Below, in pieces: positions 33,318-43,136 of a stretch of 64,000 nt of DNA (the first letter of the stretch is position 1; each line of letters starts with the position of its first letter). The DNA comes from Lachnospiraceae bacterium (GTDB lineage Bacteria > Bacillota > Clostridia > Lachnospirales > Lachnospiraceae): contig JAFZOS010000101.1 in the NCBI GenBank assembly GCA_017550535.1, positions 62,001 to 126,000 on the forward strand, given 5' to 3'. The notes beneath the pieces are model-generated. The model saw nothing but the letters and a program-made list of their open reading frames with translations. It was not told the DNA's origin and did not search any database. The position numbers and the translations under genes were made by a program.

Positions 33318-34475
33318 TTATTTATTCCAGAATCCCTTTTTCTTCTTATCCTTGCTGTCGGACTGCTCCTTAACGGCATGCAGCGTATCGCCCGTTGCCA
33401 TATCAAATTCCTTAAGCAGATCCCTGGCTTCGGAGCTCAAATGATCCGGTACCTGGACAACAAGAGTCACATAATGGTCGCCCCTTACCTGCTTGTTGCG
33501 CAGCGAAGGCATTCCCTTTCCTTTAAGGCGTACACGCGTATCCGTCTGTGTCCCCGCCTTAACCTCATAGATGACCTTACCGTCCACAGTATCAATATAT
33601 ATCTCTCCGCCCAATGTTGCAACCGCAAATGAAACCGGTGCGGTAGAATAGACATCCATATCGTTGCGCTGGAATATCGGATGGCGCTGAATGACAACCT
33701 CGACAAGAAGGTCGCCCCTTGGGCCTCCGTTTATGCCCGGCTCGCCTTTTTCACGTATGCGCACGCTCTGGCCGCTGTCGATTCCCGCAGGGATCGATAC
33801 CTGGATCTTTTTCTTGCTCGAAATATAACCCGTGCCGTGGCAGTCGGGACATTTTTCCTTTACAACCTTGCCGCTTCCGTGACAATCGGGACAGGTTGAT
33901 ACATTACGTACCATTCCGAAAAGCGACTGCTGGGTATATACGACCTGGCCCTTGCCGCCGCACTTTGAGCATGTTTCGGGAGACGTTCCCGGCTTTGCCC
34001 CGCTTCCCTTACAGGTTTCGCACGGATCCTTAAGAGTCAGCTCAAGCTCCTTGTCAACACCCGTAAACGCTTCCTCAAACGTGATCCTTACGCTTGTACG
34101 TATATTCGCACCCTTCATGGGGCCGTTGCTCGAACTGCTCCTTGTCCTGCCCGCTCCGAACAGATCGCCGAAGATATCACCGAAAATATCCGAGAAATCA
34201 GCTCCCGTAAAGTCAAAGCCGCTGCCAAATCCGCCCGAACCGCCTTCAAATGCCGCATGTCCGAACTGATCGTACTGGCGCCTCTTATCCGCATCACTTA
34301 ATACCGCATAGGCTTCACTGGCTTCCTTGAATTTCTTCTCGGCATCCTTGTCGCCCGGGTTCATATCGGGATGATACTTCTTGGCAAGCACCCTGTATGC
34401 TTTTTTTATCTCGGCCTCGTCAGCATTCTTATTGACGCCGAGGACCTCATAGTAATCCCTTTTTGATTCTGCCAT
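33318..34475 (-). CDS. dnaJ: Chaperone protein DnaJ
   Basis: 385 residues. A DnaK co-chaperone. The J domain covers 1-70 with the HPD motif in [15 protein letters not shown] Gly/Phe-rich region ([20 protein letters not shown]) follows. Four zinc-binding CxxCxGxG motifs ([32 protein letters not shown]) lie at about 150-220, and then come the substrate-binding beta domains. Full length. It follows dnaK by 133 nt containing two hairpins. Confidence 0.97.
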   Translation of the reverse strand: MAESKRDYYEVLGVNKNADEAEIKKAYRVLAKKYHPDMNPGDKDAEKKFKEASEAYAVLSDADKRRQYDQFGHAAFEGGSGGFGSGFDFTGADFSDIFGDIFGDLFGAGRTRSSSSNGPMKGANIRTSVRITFEEAFTGVDKELELTLKDPCETCKGSGAKPGTSPETCSKCGGKGQVVYTQQSLFGMVRNVSTCPDCHGSGKVVKEKCPDCHGTGYISSKKKIQVSIPAGIDSGQSVRIREKGEPGINGGPRGDLLVEVVIQRHPIFQRNDMDVYSTAPVSFAVATLGGEIYIDTVDGKVIYEVKAGTQTDTRVRLKGKGMPSLRNKQVRGDHYVTLVVQVPDHLSSEARDLLKEFDMATGDTLHAVKEQSDSKDKKKKGFWNK

Positions 34476-34509
34476 TTGCTGTTACCTCTAACTGATATGC
34501 TGCCCCATT

Positions 34510-34580
34510 GTCATAAGGAATCCCCCGCAAGCGGGCCGTCCTTATGACGACGGTTGCCCATCCCGCGATATGAGATGGGC
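34510..34580. other. Two stem-loops between dnaK and dnaJ
   Basis: Hairpin 1 (34510-34548): GTCATAAGGA pairs with TCCTTATGAC around an inner CCCGC/GCGGG stem. Hairpin 2 (34556-34580): GCCCATC pairs with GATGGGC around 11 nt. Neither has a U-run on the minus strand. They may set the relative dnaK/dnaJ mRNA levels by stabilising or processing the transcript. Confidence 0.6.
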
Positions 34581-34608
34581 ACACAGTCATATTCACACTC
34601 GTTTGATT

Positions 34609-36534
<1,926 letters not shown>

Positions 36535-36576
36535 TTATATCAAAGGCTGCGTCAAGCCTGCTGATTGTTATATCAT

Positions 36577-37257
36577 CTATTGCACTACCGCTACCATCGA
36601 ATGCCTTACAACACTGTCGCGGTACATATAACCCTTCTGAAGCTCCTGTGCAACATGGCCGCTTTCATACTCCTCGCTTTCGACCTGCATCACCGCGTTG
36701 TGGAATTCCGGATCAAATTCGGCTCCGAGTGCTTCGATCGGTTTAACACCTATACCTTCAAGCTCGGTCATCAGCTGTTTGTATATCATCCGCATGCCCT
36801 CGGTAAACGGTGAATCCTTTTCATCCTCGGGTACCGTATCGAGTCCCCTCTCAAAGTTATCGATGACCGGAAGCATCTTCTCTATAACCGACCGAGCGCC
36901 CATTTCATACATGGATGATTTTTCCTTTTCGGTACGTTTACGGAAGTTTTCAAACTCCGCCATCTGCCGTTTTACGCGATCTGTAAGCTGCTCGATCTGT
37001 TCATCCTTTTTATCTTTTTTATTCTTCTTAAAGAGTTTTTTCTTATCCTTATCCCCGTCCGGACCGGCTTTGTTTTCCTTATCGCTACCGTCAGCCTCTT
37101 CACCTTCCGATGCTTCATCATCCCCGGAAGCTTCCGCTTCATCCCCCGCTTCATTTGCGGTTTCTTCAGCTGTTACTTCCTCTTCTGCCCCGGCTGTTTC
37201 CTCCGATCCTTCAAGCTCTTCTTCAAGAACCTCTTCGTTTAAATCCTTATCAGCCAA
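36577..37257 (-). CDS. grpE: Nucleotide exchange factor GrpE
   Basis: 226 residues. It releases ADP from DnaK. The first 85 residues are a very acidic low-complexity tail (Glu/Ala/Asp rich), followed by a Lys-rich patch (KKKLFKKNKKDKKDEQ). The long dimerisation helix has RVKRQMAEFENFRKRTEKEK near residue 92, and the C-terminal beta domain carries FDPEFHNAVMQVE and the end motif GYMYRDSVVRHSMVAV. The N-terminal tail is longer than in E. coli GrpE. Confidence 0.95.
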   Translation of the reverse strand: MADKDLNEEVLEEELEGSEETAGAEEEVTAEETANEAGDEAEASGDDEASEGEEADGSDKENKAGPDGDKDKKKLFKKNKKDKKDEQIEQLTDRVKRQMAEFENFRKRTEKEKSSMYEMGARSVIEKMLPVIDNFERGLDTVPEDEKDSPFTEGMRMIYKQLMTELEGIGVKPIEALGAEFDPEFHNAVMQVESEEYESGHVAQELQKGYMYRDSVVRHSMVAVVQ

Positions 37258-37280
37258 TTTAACTCAAACTCCTTTCACAT

Positions 37281-38354
37281 CTATTCTTCAAGAACTTCTT
37301 TATTTCTGTTTTTTCGTTTTCCGTCTTTTTTCTTATATATAGAATCAAGCTGATTGGTCAGCGACTTAAGTGTTTTAACCACTTTATCGTAATCCATACG
37401 CTTCGGTCCGATGATACCTATCGTTCCCTGCATTCCTTCTTCGAGTTCGTATGTTGCGGTGACAACGCTGCAGTCCTTCATATTCTGTACGGGTGATTCT
37501 TCCCCTATATATACCTGTATGTTTCCGCCGCCGTCCTGGTTTGAAAGAGTTTCATAAACGATGTCGGATAACTGTTTCTTTTCCTCGAATGCGGTGATCA
37601 GTTCGCTCGCCCTTTCGTTATCGGAAAGCTCGGGATACTTGAATATATTGTTGGCACCGCTTGTGTATATCTCAAGATCCTCGTCCGCTTTGATCGCCTC
37701 GCCGACCGCATCGATCACATCGCTTATGACTTCCGAATGTATGCCTGCCTGTTCCTTCATCTTCTGGATCGTGCCCAAGCTTATCTCTTCTATTGATAAT
37801 CCGTTAAGATGAGTGTTTAACAGTATGTTGAGCTTTAAAAGTGTCTCATCGTCAAGGTGCTGTTCCACATCGATTATCTCATTTTTAATGATGTTTCCTT
37901 CAACGACTATAACGGCAACTATCTGGTCATCACCCATGCGTGATAACTGGATGAACTTTAGCTTGTTCTGATGGTACCTGGGTGCGGAGATCATCGCCGC
38001 ATAATTCGTGTTAACGGAAAGCGACTTCGCGATCTGCTTTAACACCTGCTCCATCTTGTCGGCCTTCTCGATGAGGATCTCCTTCATCTCGTCGACTTCG
38101 CGCTCCTTATCCGCCATAAGATGATCTACGTAGAAGCGGTAGCCCTTATCGGAAGGAATACGGCCGGCCGATGTGTGCGGCTGCATGATATATCCCATTT
38201 CCTCAAGGTCGGCCATCTCGTTACGGATCGTTGCGGAGCTTAGGTTAAGATCCGTGTACTTGGATATCGTCCTTGAGCCTACCGGCTCGCCGGTATCAAG
38301 GTAAGTCTTGATGATCGTAAGCAATATCGTTTCCTGCCTGCTGCTTAGTTCCAC
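37281..38354 (-). CDS. hrcA: Heat-inducible transcription repressor HrcA
   Basis: 357 residues from a GTG start at 38354, placed 7 nt after AAGGAGGT; the longer reading upstream is rejected because it would start close to the CIRCE operator. It represses the dnaK operon by binding CIRCE and is released by heat. A winged-helix domain covers 1-95 (LSSRQETILLTIIKTYLDTG, SSATIRNEMADLEEMGYI, HTSAGRIPSDKGYRFYVD), followed by a dimer domain and GIIGPKRMDYDKVVKTLKSL near the C-terminus. Confidence 0.95.
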   Translation of the reverse strand: MELSSRQETILLTIIKTYLDTGEPVGSRTISKYTDLNLSSATIRNEMADLEEMGYIMQPHTSAGRIPSDKGYRFYVDHLMADKEREVDEMKEILIEKADKMEQVLKQIAKSLSVNTNYAAMISAPRYHQNKLKFIQLSRMGDDQIVAVIVVEGNIIKNEIIDVEQHLDDETLLKLNILLNTHLNGLSIEEISLGTIQKMKEQAGIHSEVISDVIDAVGEAIKADEDLEIYTSGANNIFKYPELSDNERASELITAFEEKKQLSDIVYETLSNQDGGGNIQVYIGEESPVQNMKDCSVVTATYELEEGMQGTIGIIGPKRMDYDKVVKTLKSLTNQLDSIYKKKDGKRKNRNKEVLEE

Positions 38355-38380
38355 TACGCGGACCTCCTTCCTTTTTGCTA

Positions 38381-38407
38381 TTAGCACTCATTAACAGGGA
38401 GTGCTAA
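38381..38407. promoter_or_regulatory. CIRCE operator (HrcA binding site)
   Basis: TTAGCACTC (38381-38389), 9-nt spacer, GAGTGCTAA (38399-38407): a perfect match to the CIRCE consensus. It lies between the promoter and the hrcA start, close to the expected transcription start. Confidence 0.98.
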
Positions 38408-38418
38408 TATCTATAGAT

Positions 38419-38447
38419 AAGATAGCACCCCTTTTCATATATGTCAA
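38419..38447 (-). promoter_or_regulatory. Sigma-A promoter of the hrcA-grpE-dnaK-dnaJ operon
   Basis: Minus strand TTGACA (38447-38442), 17-nt spacer, TATCTT (38424-38419). The CIRCE element begins about 12 nt downstream of the -10, the classic arrangement. Confidence 0.88.
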
Positions 38448-38458
38448 TATATAAATTG

Positions 38459-38486
38459 AAAAACACCGGTCAAAAATGACCGGTGT
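38459..38486 (-). terminator. Intrinsic terminator of the DUF6465 gene
   Basis: ACACCGGTCA and TGACCGGTGT form a perfect 10-bp stem with a 4-nt loop (38463-38486), followed on the minus strand by TTTTT. It separates the DUF6465 gene from the heat-shock operon promoter. Confidence 0.9.
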
Positions 38487-38512
38487 CTTTAACCTCAGAT
38501 TTTCAATTAAGA

Positions 38513-38908
38513 TTAGATATCAAAGCTTCCGTTGAATTCATCAACTACATAGTAAACTTTCTTTTCATTAACGTTTACATATATATCCATCTTCTTGGCA
38601 TCAGACTTCGTTGCCTTCTTGTAATCCTTAACGGCACGAGCCTTAAGTGCATCTGCTGCGAAAAGATCAGCTCCGTCAAACTGAACAACGATGTTAGCCT
38701 TGGTGTCAACCTTCTTGGTTGCCTTCTTGGCTGTTGTCTTCTTAGCTGTTGCGGGCTTCTTAGCTGCTGCTGCAGGCTTAGCTGCTGCCTTCTTAACTGC
38801 GGGCTTCTTAGCTGCTGCTACAGGAGCTGCCTTAACTGCTGCTGCAGGCTCAGCCTTCTTATCAGCTGATGCAGGTGCTACTGCTACGGGTTTCTTAACT
38901 TCTGCCAT
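38513..38908 (-). CDS. DUF6465 family protein with histone-H1-like Ala/Lys/Pro tail
   Basis: 131 residues. Residues about 1-68 are an Ala/Lys/Pro low-complexity tail with repeated AAKKPA / KKAAAKPAA / AKKTTAKKATKK units, like the tails of histone H1 and bacterial H1-like proteins. The C-terminal 60 residues form a small alpha/beta domain (ANIVVQFDGADLFAADAL, KMDIYVNVNEKKVYYVVDE), matching what I know of DUF6465 from Lachnospiraceae. Function is not established; nucleic-acid binding by the basic tail is likely but inferred. It has a very strong promoter, a good Shine-Dalgarno (AAAGGAGATC) and its own terminator, so it should be abundant. Confidence 0.82.
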   Translation of the reverse strand: MAEVKKPVAVAPASADKKAEPAAAVKAAPVAAAKKPAVKKAAAKPAAAAKKPATAKKTTAKKATKKVDTKANIVVQFDGADLFAADALKARAVKDYKKATKSDAKKMDIYVNVNEKKVYYVVDEFNGSFDI

Positions 38909-38984
38909 GTTGATCTCCTTTCCTCTCTCTCAACAAAAAAACTTCTTATATAAATTTAAAAATTAACTGTACACGACAACAAGT

Positions 38985-39012
38985 ATTATAAATACTTTTT
39001 CGGAAATGTCAA
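38985..39012 (-). promoter_or_regulatory. Strong sigma-A promoter of the DUF6465 gene
   Basis: Minus strand TTGACA (39012-39007), 16 nt, TATAAT (38990-38985): both hexamers are perfect. It is preceded directly by a run of A-tracts (39014-39104), as in an UP element. The leader is about 70 nt. Confidence 0.9.
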
Positions 39013-39013
39013 A

Positions 39014-39104
39014 TTTTTTTTATAATTTTTTTTTATTATTTTTTTTCGTATTTTTTTATATCATTTTTTCCGATTTTTTTCTGTCGTTTTTTAACCTGTT
39101 TTTT
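39014..39104. other. Eight regularly spaced T-tracts (A-tracts on the minus strand)
   Basis: Runs of 6-9 T centred near 39017, 39030, 39042, 39054, 39066, 39077, 39089 and 39101, about 12 nt apart. This sits just upstream of the DUF6465 promoter and downstream of the transaldolase gene. Such phased tracts can curve DNA and bind the alpha subunit of RNA polymerase. Confidence 0.75.
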
Positions 39105-39138
39105 GTTGAAAAATTTTCAGAAGATCTTCAATAAAAAA

Positions 39139-39861
39139 TCAGTTCCCGAGAATTGAAAATCCCAAACTTTTTCCGTCGTTCACAAACATCTGAACCGTCT
39201 CTAAAGACAGCTGCGTAAGATCCTTTCCGAGGTTGGGAAGCTTGGCTAAAATATTGTTTGTAACAGTGATGATATCGGTGCCGCACTGATCCGCCTGGAT
39301 GATGTTATAAAGTTCACGACAGCTTGCCCACAAAGATAAAGTTCCGGGTTTGCTTTTACAGATTTTAGTTACCTCTTTCATGATCGGCATTGCATCAACA
39401 CCGGTATCCAAAATCCTTCCCGCAAAAACGGAAACTATATTTTTCGTTCCGGGTTCAAATGCATCGACAACGCTGCGTACCTGATCAAGAGTGAGTATCG
39501 CAGTCGCATTTATCTTAATACCTTTTGCCGACAGTTTTTTGATGAGCGGAATGCTTGATTCTCCCTTTGAATTTGTAATGGGTATTTTAACGTACACATT
39601 ATCTCCGAGAGCCGCGATCACGTCGGCCTCTTTTTCCATTGTTTCAAAATCATCCGCAAACACTTCGAGTGATAACGGAAGGTCGGGTATCTCTTTTATC
39701 GCTTCCTTTGCAAAGCTGACGTAATCCTTAACGCCCGCTTTTTTCATAAGCGTGGGATTCGTGGTAAAGCCCTTAACGTACCCCTTCTTATACTCCTCCT
39801 TCATTCCCTCGATGTCTGCACCGTCTGCATAAACTGTTACCTTAAGATCTTCAAACTTCAT
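39139..39861 (-). CDS. Transaldolase family protein (small TalC/FSA-type)
   Basis: 240 residues from the ATG at 39861, which follows AAGGAG. A class I aldolase barrel: FTTNPTLMKKAGVKDY near residue 32, LSLEVFADDFETM, the Schiff-base lysine in DNVYVKIPITN near 88, IKINATAILTLDQV near 113 and ISVFAGRILDTGVD-like sequence near 140. It would exchange dihydroxyacetone units between sugar phosphates. Lying 58 nt after a gmhA-like gene in the second heptose module, it could make the sedoheptulose 7-phosphate the module needs; that is inference. A fructose-6-phosphate aldolase activity is the main alternative. Confidence 0.85.
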   Translation of the reverse strand: MKFEDLKVTVYADGADIEGMKEEYKKGYVKGFTTNPTLMKKAGVKDYVSFAKEAIKEIPDLPLSLEVFADDFETMEKEADVIAALGDNVYVKIPITNSKGESSIPLIKKLSAKGIKINATAILTLDQVRSVVDAFEPGTKNIVSVFAGRILDTGVDAMPIMKEVTKICKSKPGTLSLWASCRELYNIIQADQCGTDIITVTNNILAKLPNLGKDLTQLSLETVQMFVNDGKSLGFSILGN

Positions 39862-39919
39862 AACTGACTCCTTTCCTTTTCTCATGATATGAAGAATTAA
39901 TAGTTACCTTTTTTATATT

Positions 39920-40483
39920 CTAATTGTTTATGGCATTGACCATTAAGTGCCATACAACTCCCTGCCATCCTTCCGCATGAGGTGTGATCCTCTCATCGGA
40001 TACAACAGGGATAAGTACGCACGCGTCGCTTACCTGCTTTGAATAACCTCCTGTCCTTGATACGATCGAGATGACCTTTGCTCCCTTTTCCTTTGAAAGC
40101 TTTAAGGCATTTACGATGTTAAGGCTCGTCGTTTCGGAACCGCCTCCTACCGAGAACACCATGATGCAGTCCTTACCGTTTACCTTTGATGTCTTAAGCC
40201 ATTCGGAAAATGTTGTCTCCCATCCTTCGTCATTCGTGCGCGCCGTAAGCTCCGATACGTTATCGGTCGGCGCATAGGTTTCGATCTTTCCTATCTTACG
40301 GAAATCGTTAACGGCGTGCGATGCATTTGCCGCGCTTCCTCCGACTCCGAGGATGAAAAGACGTCCGCCGTCATCCCTTAACTTTTTCAGGATCTCGACG
40401 CCCTTTGCGATCTCGTTCCTGTCGATCGTGTTTACGATCTTTAATGTCTCGTCCAAGTAGTTGTCGATGTAGGTTGTACTCAT
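39920..40483 (-). CDS. GmhA-like SIS-domain isomerase, heptose module 2
   Basis: 187 residues. The SIS fold is shown by LFILGVGGSAANASHAVNDF near residue 43 and MVFSVGGGSETTSLNIVNA near 107. Its place between the NTase-phosphatase fusion and the transaldolase suggests sedoheptulose 7-phosphate isomerase. However, the residue that aligns with the catalytic Glu of E. coli GmhA (HFAEEL) is Asp here (HAVNDF), and the C-terminal Gln/His motif is shifted (EGWQGVVWHLMVNA). It belongs to a different branch from the module 1 GmhA. The function is likely the same but not certain. Confidence 0.72.
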   Translation of the reverse strand: MSTTYIDNYLDETLKIVNTIDRNEIAKGVEILKKLRDDGGRLFILGVGGSAANASHAVNDFRKIGKIETYAPTDNVSELTARTNDEGWETTFSEWLKTSKVNGKDCIMVFSVGGGSETTSLNIVNALKLSKEKGAKVISIVSRTGGYSKQVSDACVLIPVVSDERITPHAEGWQGVVWHLMVNAINN

Positions 40484-40496
40484 TTTTTTGACCTCC

Positions 40497-41867
40497 TTAT
40501 ATATTTATACTTGGTATTATTTCTGCTGCTTCAGTTACGTTCCGTACTATGTGCGTGGGTTCGATGTCGCACAGTTTTTTGCAGGCATCGCATTTTAGAT
40601 CGCCTATGAATATCGTTTTGACTCCCGCTGCCTGACCCGCAACGATATCGGTGAAAGAATCACCCACCATGTACGACTCATCATAATCTATGTTGTATAT
40701 ATCTTTCGGCTTTAATAAAAGTCCCGGCTTCGGTTTCCTGCAGTCGCACTTCTTTATAAGAAACTCCTCTTTTGTGTTTTCACACATCGAAGGATAGTGC
40801 GCGCACATGAAAACACCGTCTATATCTGTCCCCTGCTCAGCCAGCTGTTCCAAAAAGATCGTATTTATATCATACAGTGTTTTTAACTTACATTTCCCCT
40901 TCGCCGCTCCGGGCTGATTTGTAGCAAGGAAAACGTAATACCCTTTTTCCTTAAATTTCTTTATCGCTCCCGCCGCTTCAGGGAAAGGCTTAAACTGTTC
41001 AACCTTCTGCGGAGAATCCATCTGCTCGGCGTCTTCGTTATAAACTATCTCGTTAAGCACTCCGTCCCTGTCAAGGAATACGGCCGGGTGTGATTCGTTA
41101 AACCTGTGCTTTACATACTCCCTGAATTCATTGAGCGCCGACGGACTTCCTATTTCATAGAAGCGTTTTGTTACTATATGCGCCTCGATCTTTTTATCGA
41201 TGCTTAACTTATTCTGAATGACCGCTATATCAAACTTAACGCCCGTTTCCATCGCGGTACTGTTTTCATCATTAAGGAATCCATTAAGTCCTTCATCCGA
41301 AAACAATGCCTTCTCATAAACACAGACACCGTAATCAATGTAATCCATTTCAGGCGTCATGTTCATCTTGTCATACAGCTTTATCCCGGTGCCGTCCATG
41401 ATGACATTGCTCCTGTCGAAACGGTTGCCGTTTTTTAATATGGTCATCAGCGCACGCATGCCGCGTGACTTTCCTTCGAAATATCTGTACAGCGTTTCTT
41501 CGTAATCTATATCCATGAAAGAATCACCGTACATAAGAAGGAAATCATCCTCCAGGTGATCGTATGCCCGCTTTACCGCACCTCCGGTACCGAGAAGTTC
41601 CTTGCCGTCATAACAATAGGTAATGTATATCCCGAGCGCGCTTCCGTCACCGTAATACTCCTCGATCATCTCGGCACGGTAACCGATCAGGAATAAAAAC
41701 TTTTTAAACCCGTGGTGCATAAGGAGTTTAAGCGAATAATCAAAGAACGGCCTTCCCTCAACCTCAACAAGAGGCTTCGGGCATTCCTTCGTATATTCCT
41801 TTAACCTGGTCCCCAGTCCTCCCATAAGGACTACGACCTGCATATCTTTTGCTTCCCTGTATTCCAT
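40497..41867 (-). CDS. Bifunctional heptose-1-phosphate nucleotidyltransferase / heptose-bisphosphate phosphatase, module 2
   Basis: 456 residues. N-terminal nucleotidyltransferase (about 1-245): VVLMGGLGTRLKEYTKECPK, PLVEVEGRPFFDY and LLMYGDSFMDIDYEET. C-terminal HAD-IIIA phosphatase (about 255-450): AVFLDRDGVLNEIVYN, FLATNQPGAAKGKC, zinc-loop residues CAHYP and CDCRKPKPG, and MVGDSFTDIVAG. It has the same domain order as the module 1 enzyme (2233-3534) but clearly different sequence, so this is not a recent duplication. The first residues before MQVVVLMGG (MEYREAKD) may or may not be translated. Confidence 0.86.
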   Translation of the reverse strand: MEYREAKDMQVVVLMGGLGTRLKEYTKECPKPLVEVEGRPFFDYSLKLLMHHGFKKFLFLIGYRAEMIEEYYGDGSALGIYITYCYDGKELLGTGGAVKRAYDHLEDDFLLMYGDSFMDIDYEETLYRYFEGKSRGMRALMTILKNGNRFDRSNVIMDGTGIKLYDKMNMTPEMDYIDYGVCVYEKALFSDEGLNGFLNDENSTAMETGVKFDIAVIQNKLSIDKKIEAHIVTKRFYEIGSPSALNEFREYVKHRFNESHPAVFLDRDGVLNEIVYNEDAEQMDSPQKVEQFKPFPEAAGAIKKFKEKGYYVFLATNQPGAAKGKCKLKTLYDINTIFLEQLAEQGTDIDGVFMCAHYPSMCENTKEEFLIKKCDCRKPKPGLLLKPKDIYNIDYDESYMVGDSFTDIVAGQAAGVKTIFIGDLKCDACKKLCDIEPTHIVRNVTEAAEIIPSINI

Positions 41868-41891
41868 ATGCCGTTACCACATCCCGTTAAA

Positions 41892-42866
41892 CTACAGAAC
41901 CCTTGATCCTTCCATCTCGAAACGGAACCTTACTTCTTCCATTCCTGTATTCTTCATTGCCTCACGGAGCTTCCTCTTGTCATCACAGTAGAACATTAAG
42001 AATCCTCCGCCGCCGGCACCGATCATCTTACCGCCCTTTGCTCCGTTCTTAAGCGCCATGTCATACCACTCATCTATCTGCGGATTGCTCATGCCGCCCG
42101 AGCGTTTTTTCTTATACTCCCAATGCACGTTCATGATATCTGCAAATGCATTAAGGTCACCCTTCTCAAACGCAGCCTTGCTCTGGTATCCCAAATCCTT
42201 TACAAAATCAAGGTTCTTCATCATGTCCGTATTCTTGCTCTTACTCTTATCGTCCTGCTCCTTCAAGATGCTGCCTGCAGAACGCGAAAATCCTGTAAAG
42301 TAAAGGATCAGGTTATCCTCAAGATCGAATAACGTTTCCCTCGATATATTTAAGGGATCCACCCACACATATCCGTCTTTATGGAAGTTCATGCAGGTGA
42401 TGCCGCCGTATGCCGCAATGTACTGGTCCTGTTTGCCGATGGGCTCCTTTAAGCGGTTCATTTCAATCTCACATGCTTCCTCGGCCAGAGTACGCGTGCT
42501 GACTATGTTTCCCTGCATCGTATGCAGTGCGCGAAGGAGCGCCGTTGTAAAGCTGCTCGATGAACCGAGTCCGGTTCCCGCAGGTATATCCGCCATTGAA
42601 CAGATCTCGATATGATTCTCCTTCCATTCGAGCATCTTAAGTGCTTCTCTTATTATCGGATGCTGGATCTCATCGATCTCCTGCACATGCTCAAACTTTG
42701 AATACTTAAGTATATATCCCTTTTCAAATGTCTCATGCAGGGTAATGTAAACATATTTATCAATGGCTGCCGAGATAAGGAAGCCCTCCCTCTGCTGATA
42801 ATATGAAGGAAGGTCTGTTCCTCCTCCTCCGAGTGAGATCCTTAAGGGACTGCGTGCTACGATCAT
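41892..42866 (-). CDS. hddA: D-glycero-alpha-D-manno-heptose-7-phosphate kinase, module 2
   Basis: 324 residues, GHMP family. Motifs are MIVARSPLRISLGGGGTDLP, the ATP loop MADIPAGTGLGSSSSFTTAL near residue 92 and GAKGGKMIGAGGGGFLMFYC near 275. It starts after AGGAGGAAGAAC. It is the first gene of the second heptose run and is preceded by an 11-12 bp terminator hairpin only 22 nt before the start, so its expression is probably set by readthrough or attenuation. Its paralogue at 1202-2218 is distinct in sequence. Confidence 0.88.
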   Translation of the reverse strand: MIVARSPLRISLGGGGTDLPSYYQQREGFLISAAIDKYVYITLHETFEKGYILKYSKFEHVQEIDEIQHPIIREALKMLEWKENHIEICSMADIPAGTGLGSSSSFTTALLRALHTMQGNIVSTRTLAEEACEIEMNRLKEPIGKQDQYIAAYGGITCMNFHKDGYVWVDPLNISRETLFDLEDNLILYFTGFSRSAGSILKEQDDKSKSKNTDMMKNLDFVKDLGYQSKAAFEKGDLNAFADIMNVHWEYKKKRSGGMSNPQIDEWYDMALKNGAKGGKMIGAGGGGFLMFYCDDKRKLREAMKNTGMEEVRFRFEMEGSRVL

Positions 42867-42888
42867 GTTCTTCCTCCTTTTCTCATAT

Positions 42889-42927
42889 AAAAAACCCTCA
42901 TCTGACTATGCGAAATCAAATGAGGGT
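42889..42927 (-). terminator. Terminator/attenuator hairpin just before hddA of module 2
   Basis: On the minus strand CCCTCATTTGA pairs with TCAGATGAGGG (11 bp, extended by one pair) and is followed by TTTTTT. The T-run ends about 22 nt before the hddA ATG, and the Shine-Dalgarno lies between. It is an intrinsic terminator in the 5' leader of the heptose operon. Confidence 0.85.
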
Positions 42928-42948
42928 GATATCCCGAATAAACCGTTT

Positions 42949-42976
42949 ATTTGCACTCCTTTTCCATTCCGCAAAT
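42949..42976 (-). other. Upstream leader hairpin of heptose module 2
   Basis: On the minus strand ATTTGC and GCAAAT close a 16-nt purine-rich loop (GGAATGGAAAAGGAGT). It precedes the terminator hairpin and could be part of a sensing or alternative structure. It matches no riboswitch class I recognise. Confidence 0.4.
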
Positions 42977-43136
42977 AGTCCTGTATTCAACTGTTATGCC
43001 GACTCCTTTAAAGATTACACCATCCAATCCTTTTCCCACCAAGATGATGTGAACAACCTTTTCAATTTATCAACATATTGATGTTACCACATAAAAACCG
43101 ATAAGGCAACCCGTTTACATAAAATTTATTGACTTT

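Noticed and set aside
38354..38387. A longer start for HrcA at 38387
   Set aside because: It would start close to the CIRCE operator and ignores the good AAGGAGGT before the GTG at 38354; the family homology starts at the GTG.
39014..39104. The T-tracts as a terminator for the transaldolase
   Set aside because: On the minus strand, in the direction of transcription, they are A-runs with no preceding GC-rich stem, so they cannot form an intrinsic terminator for that gene.
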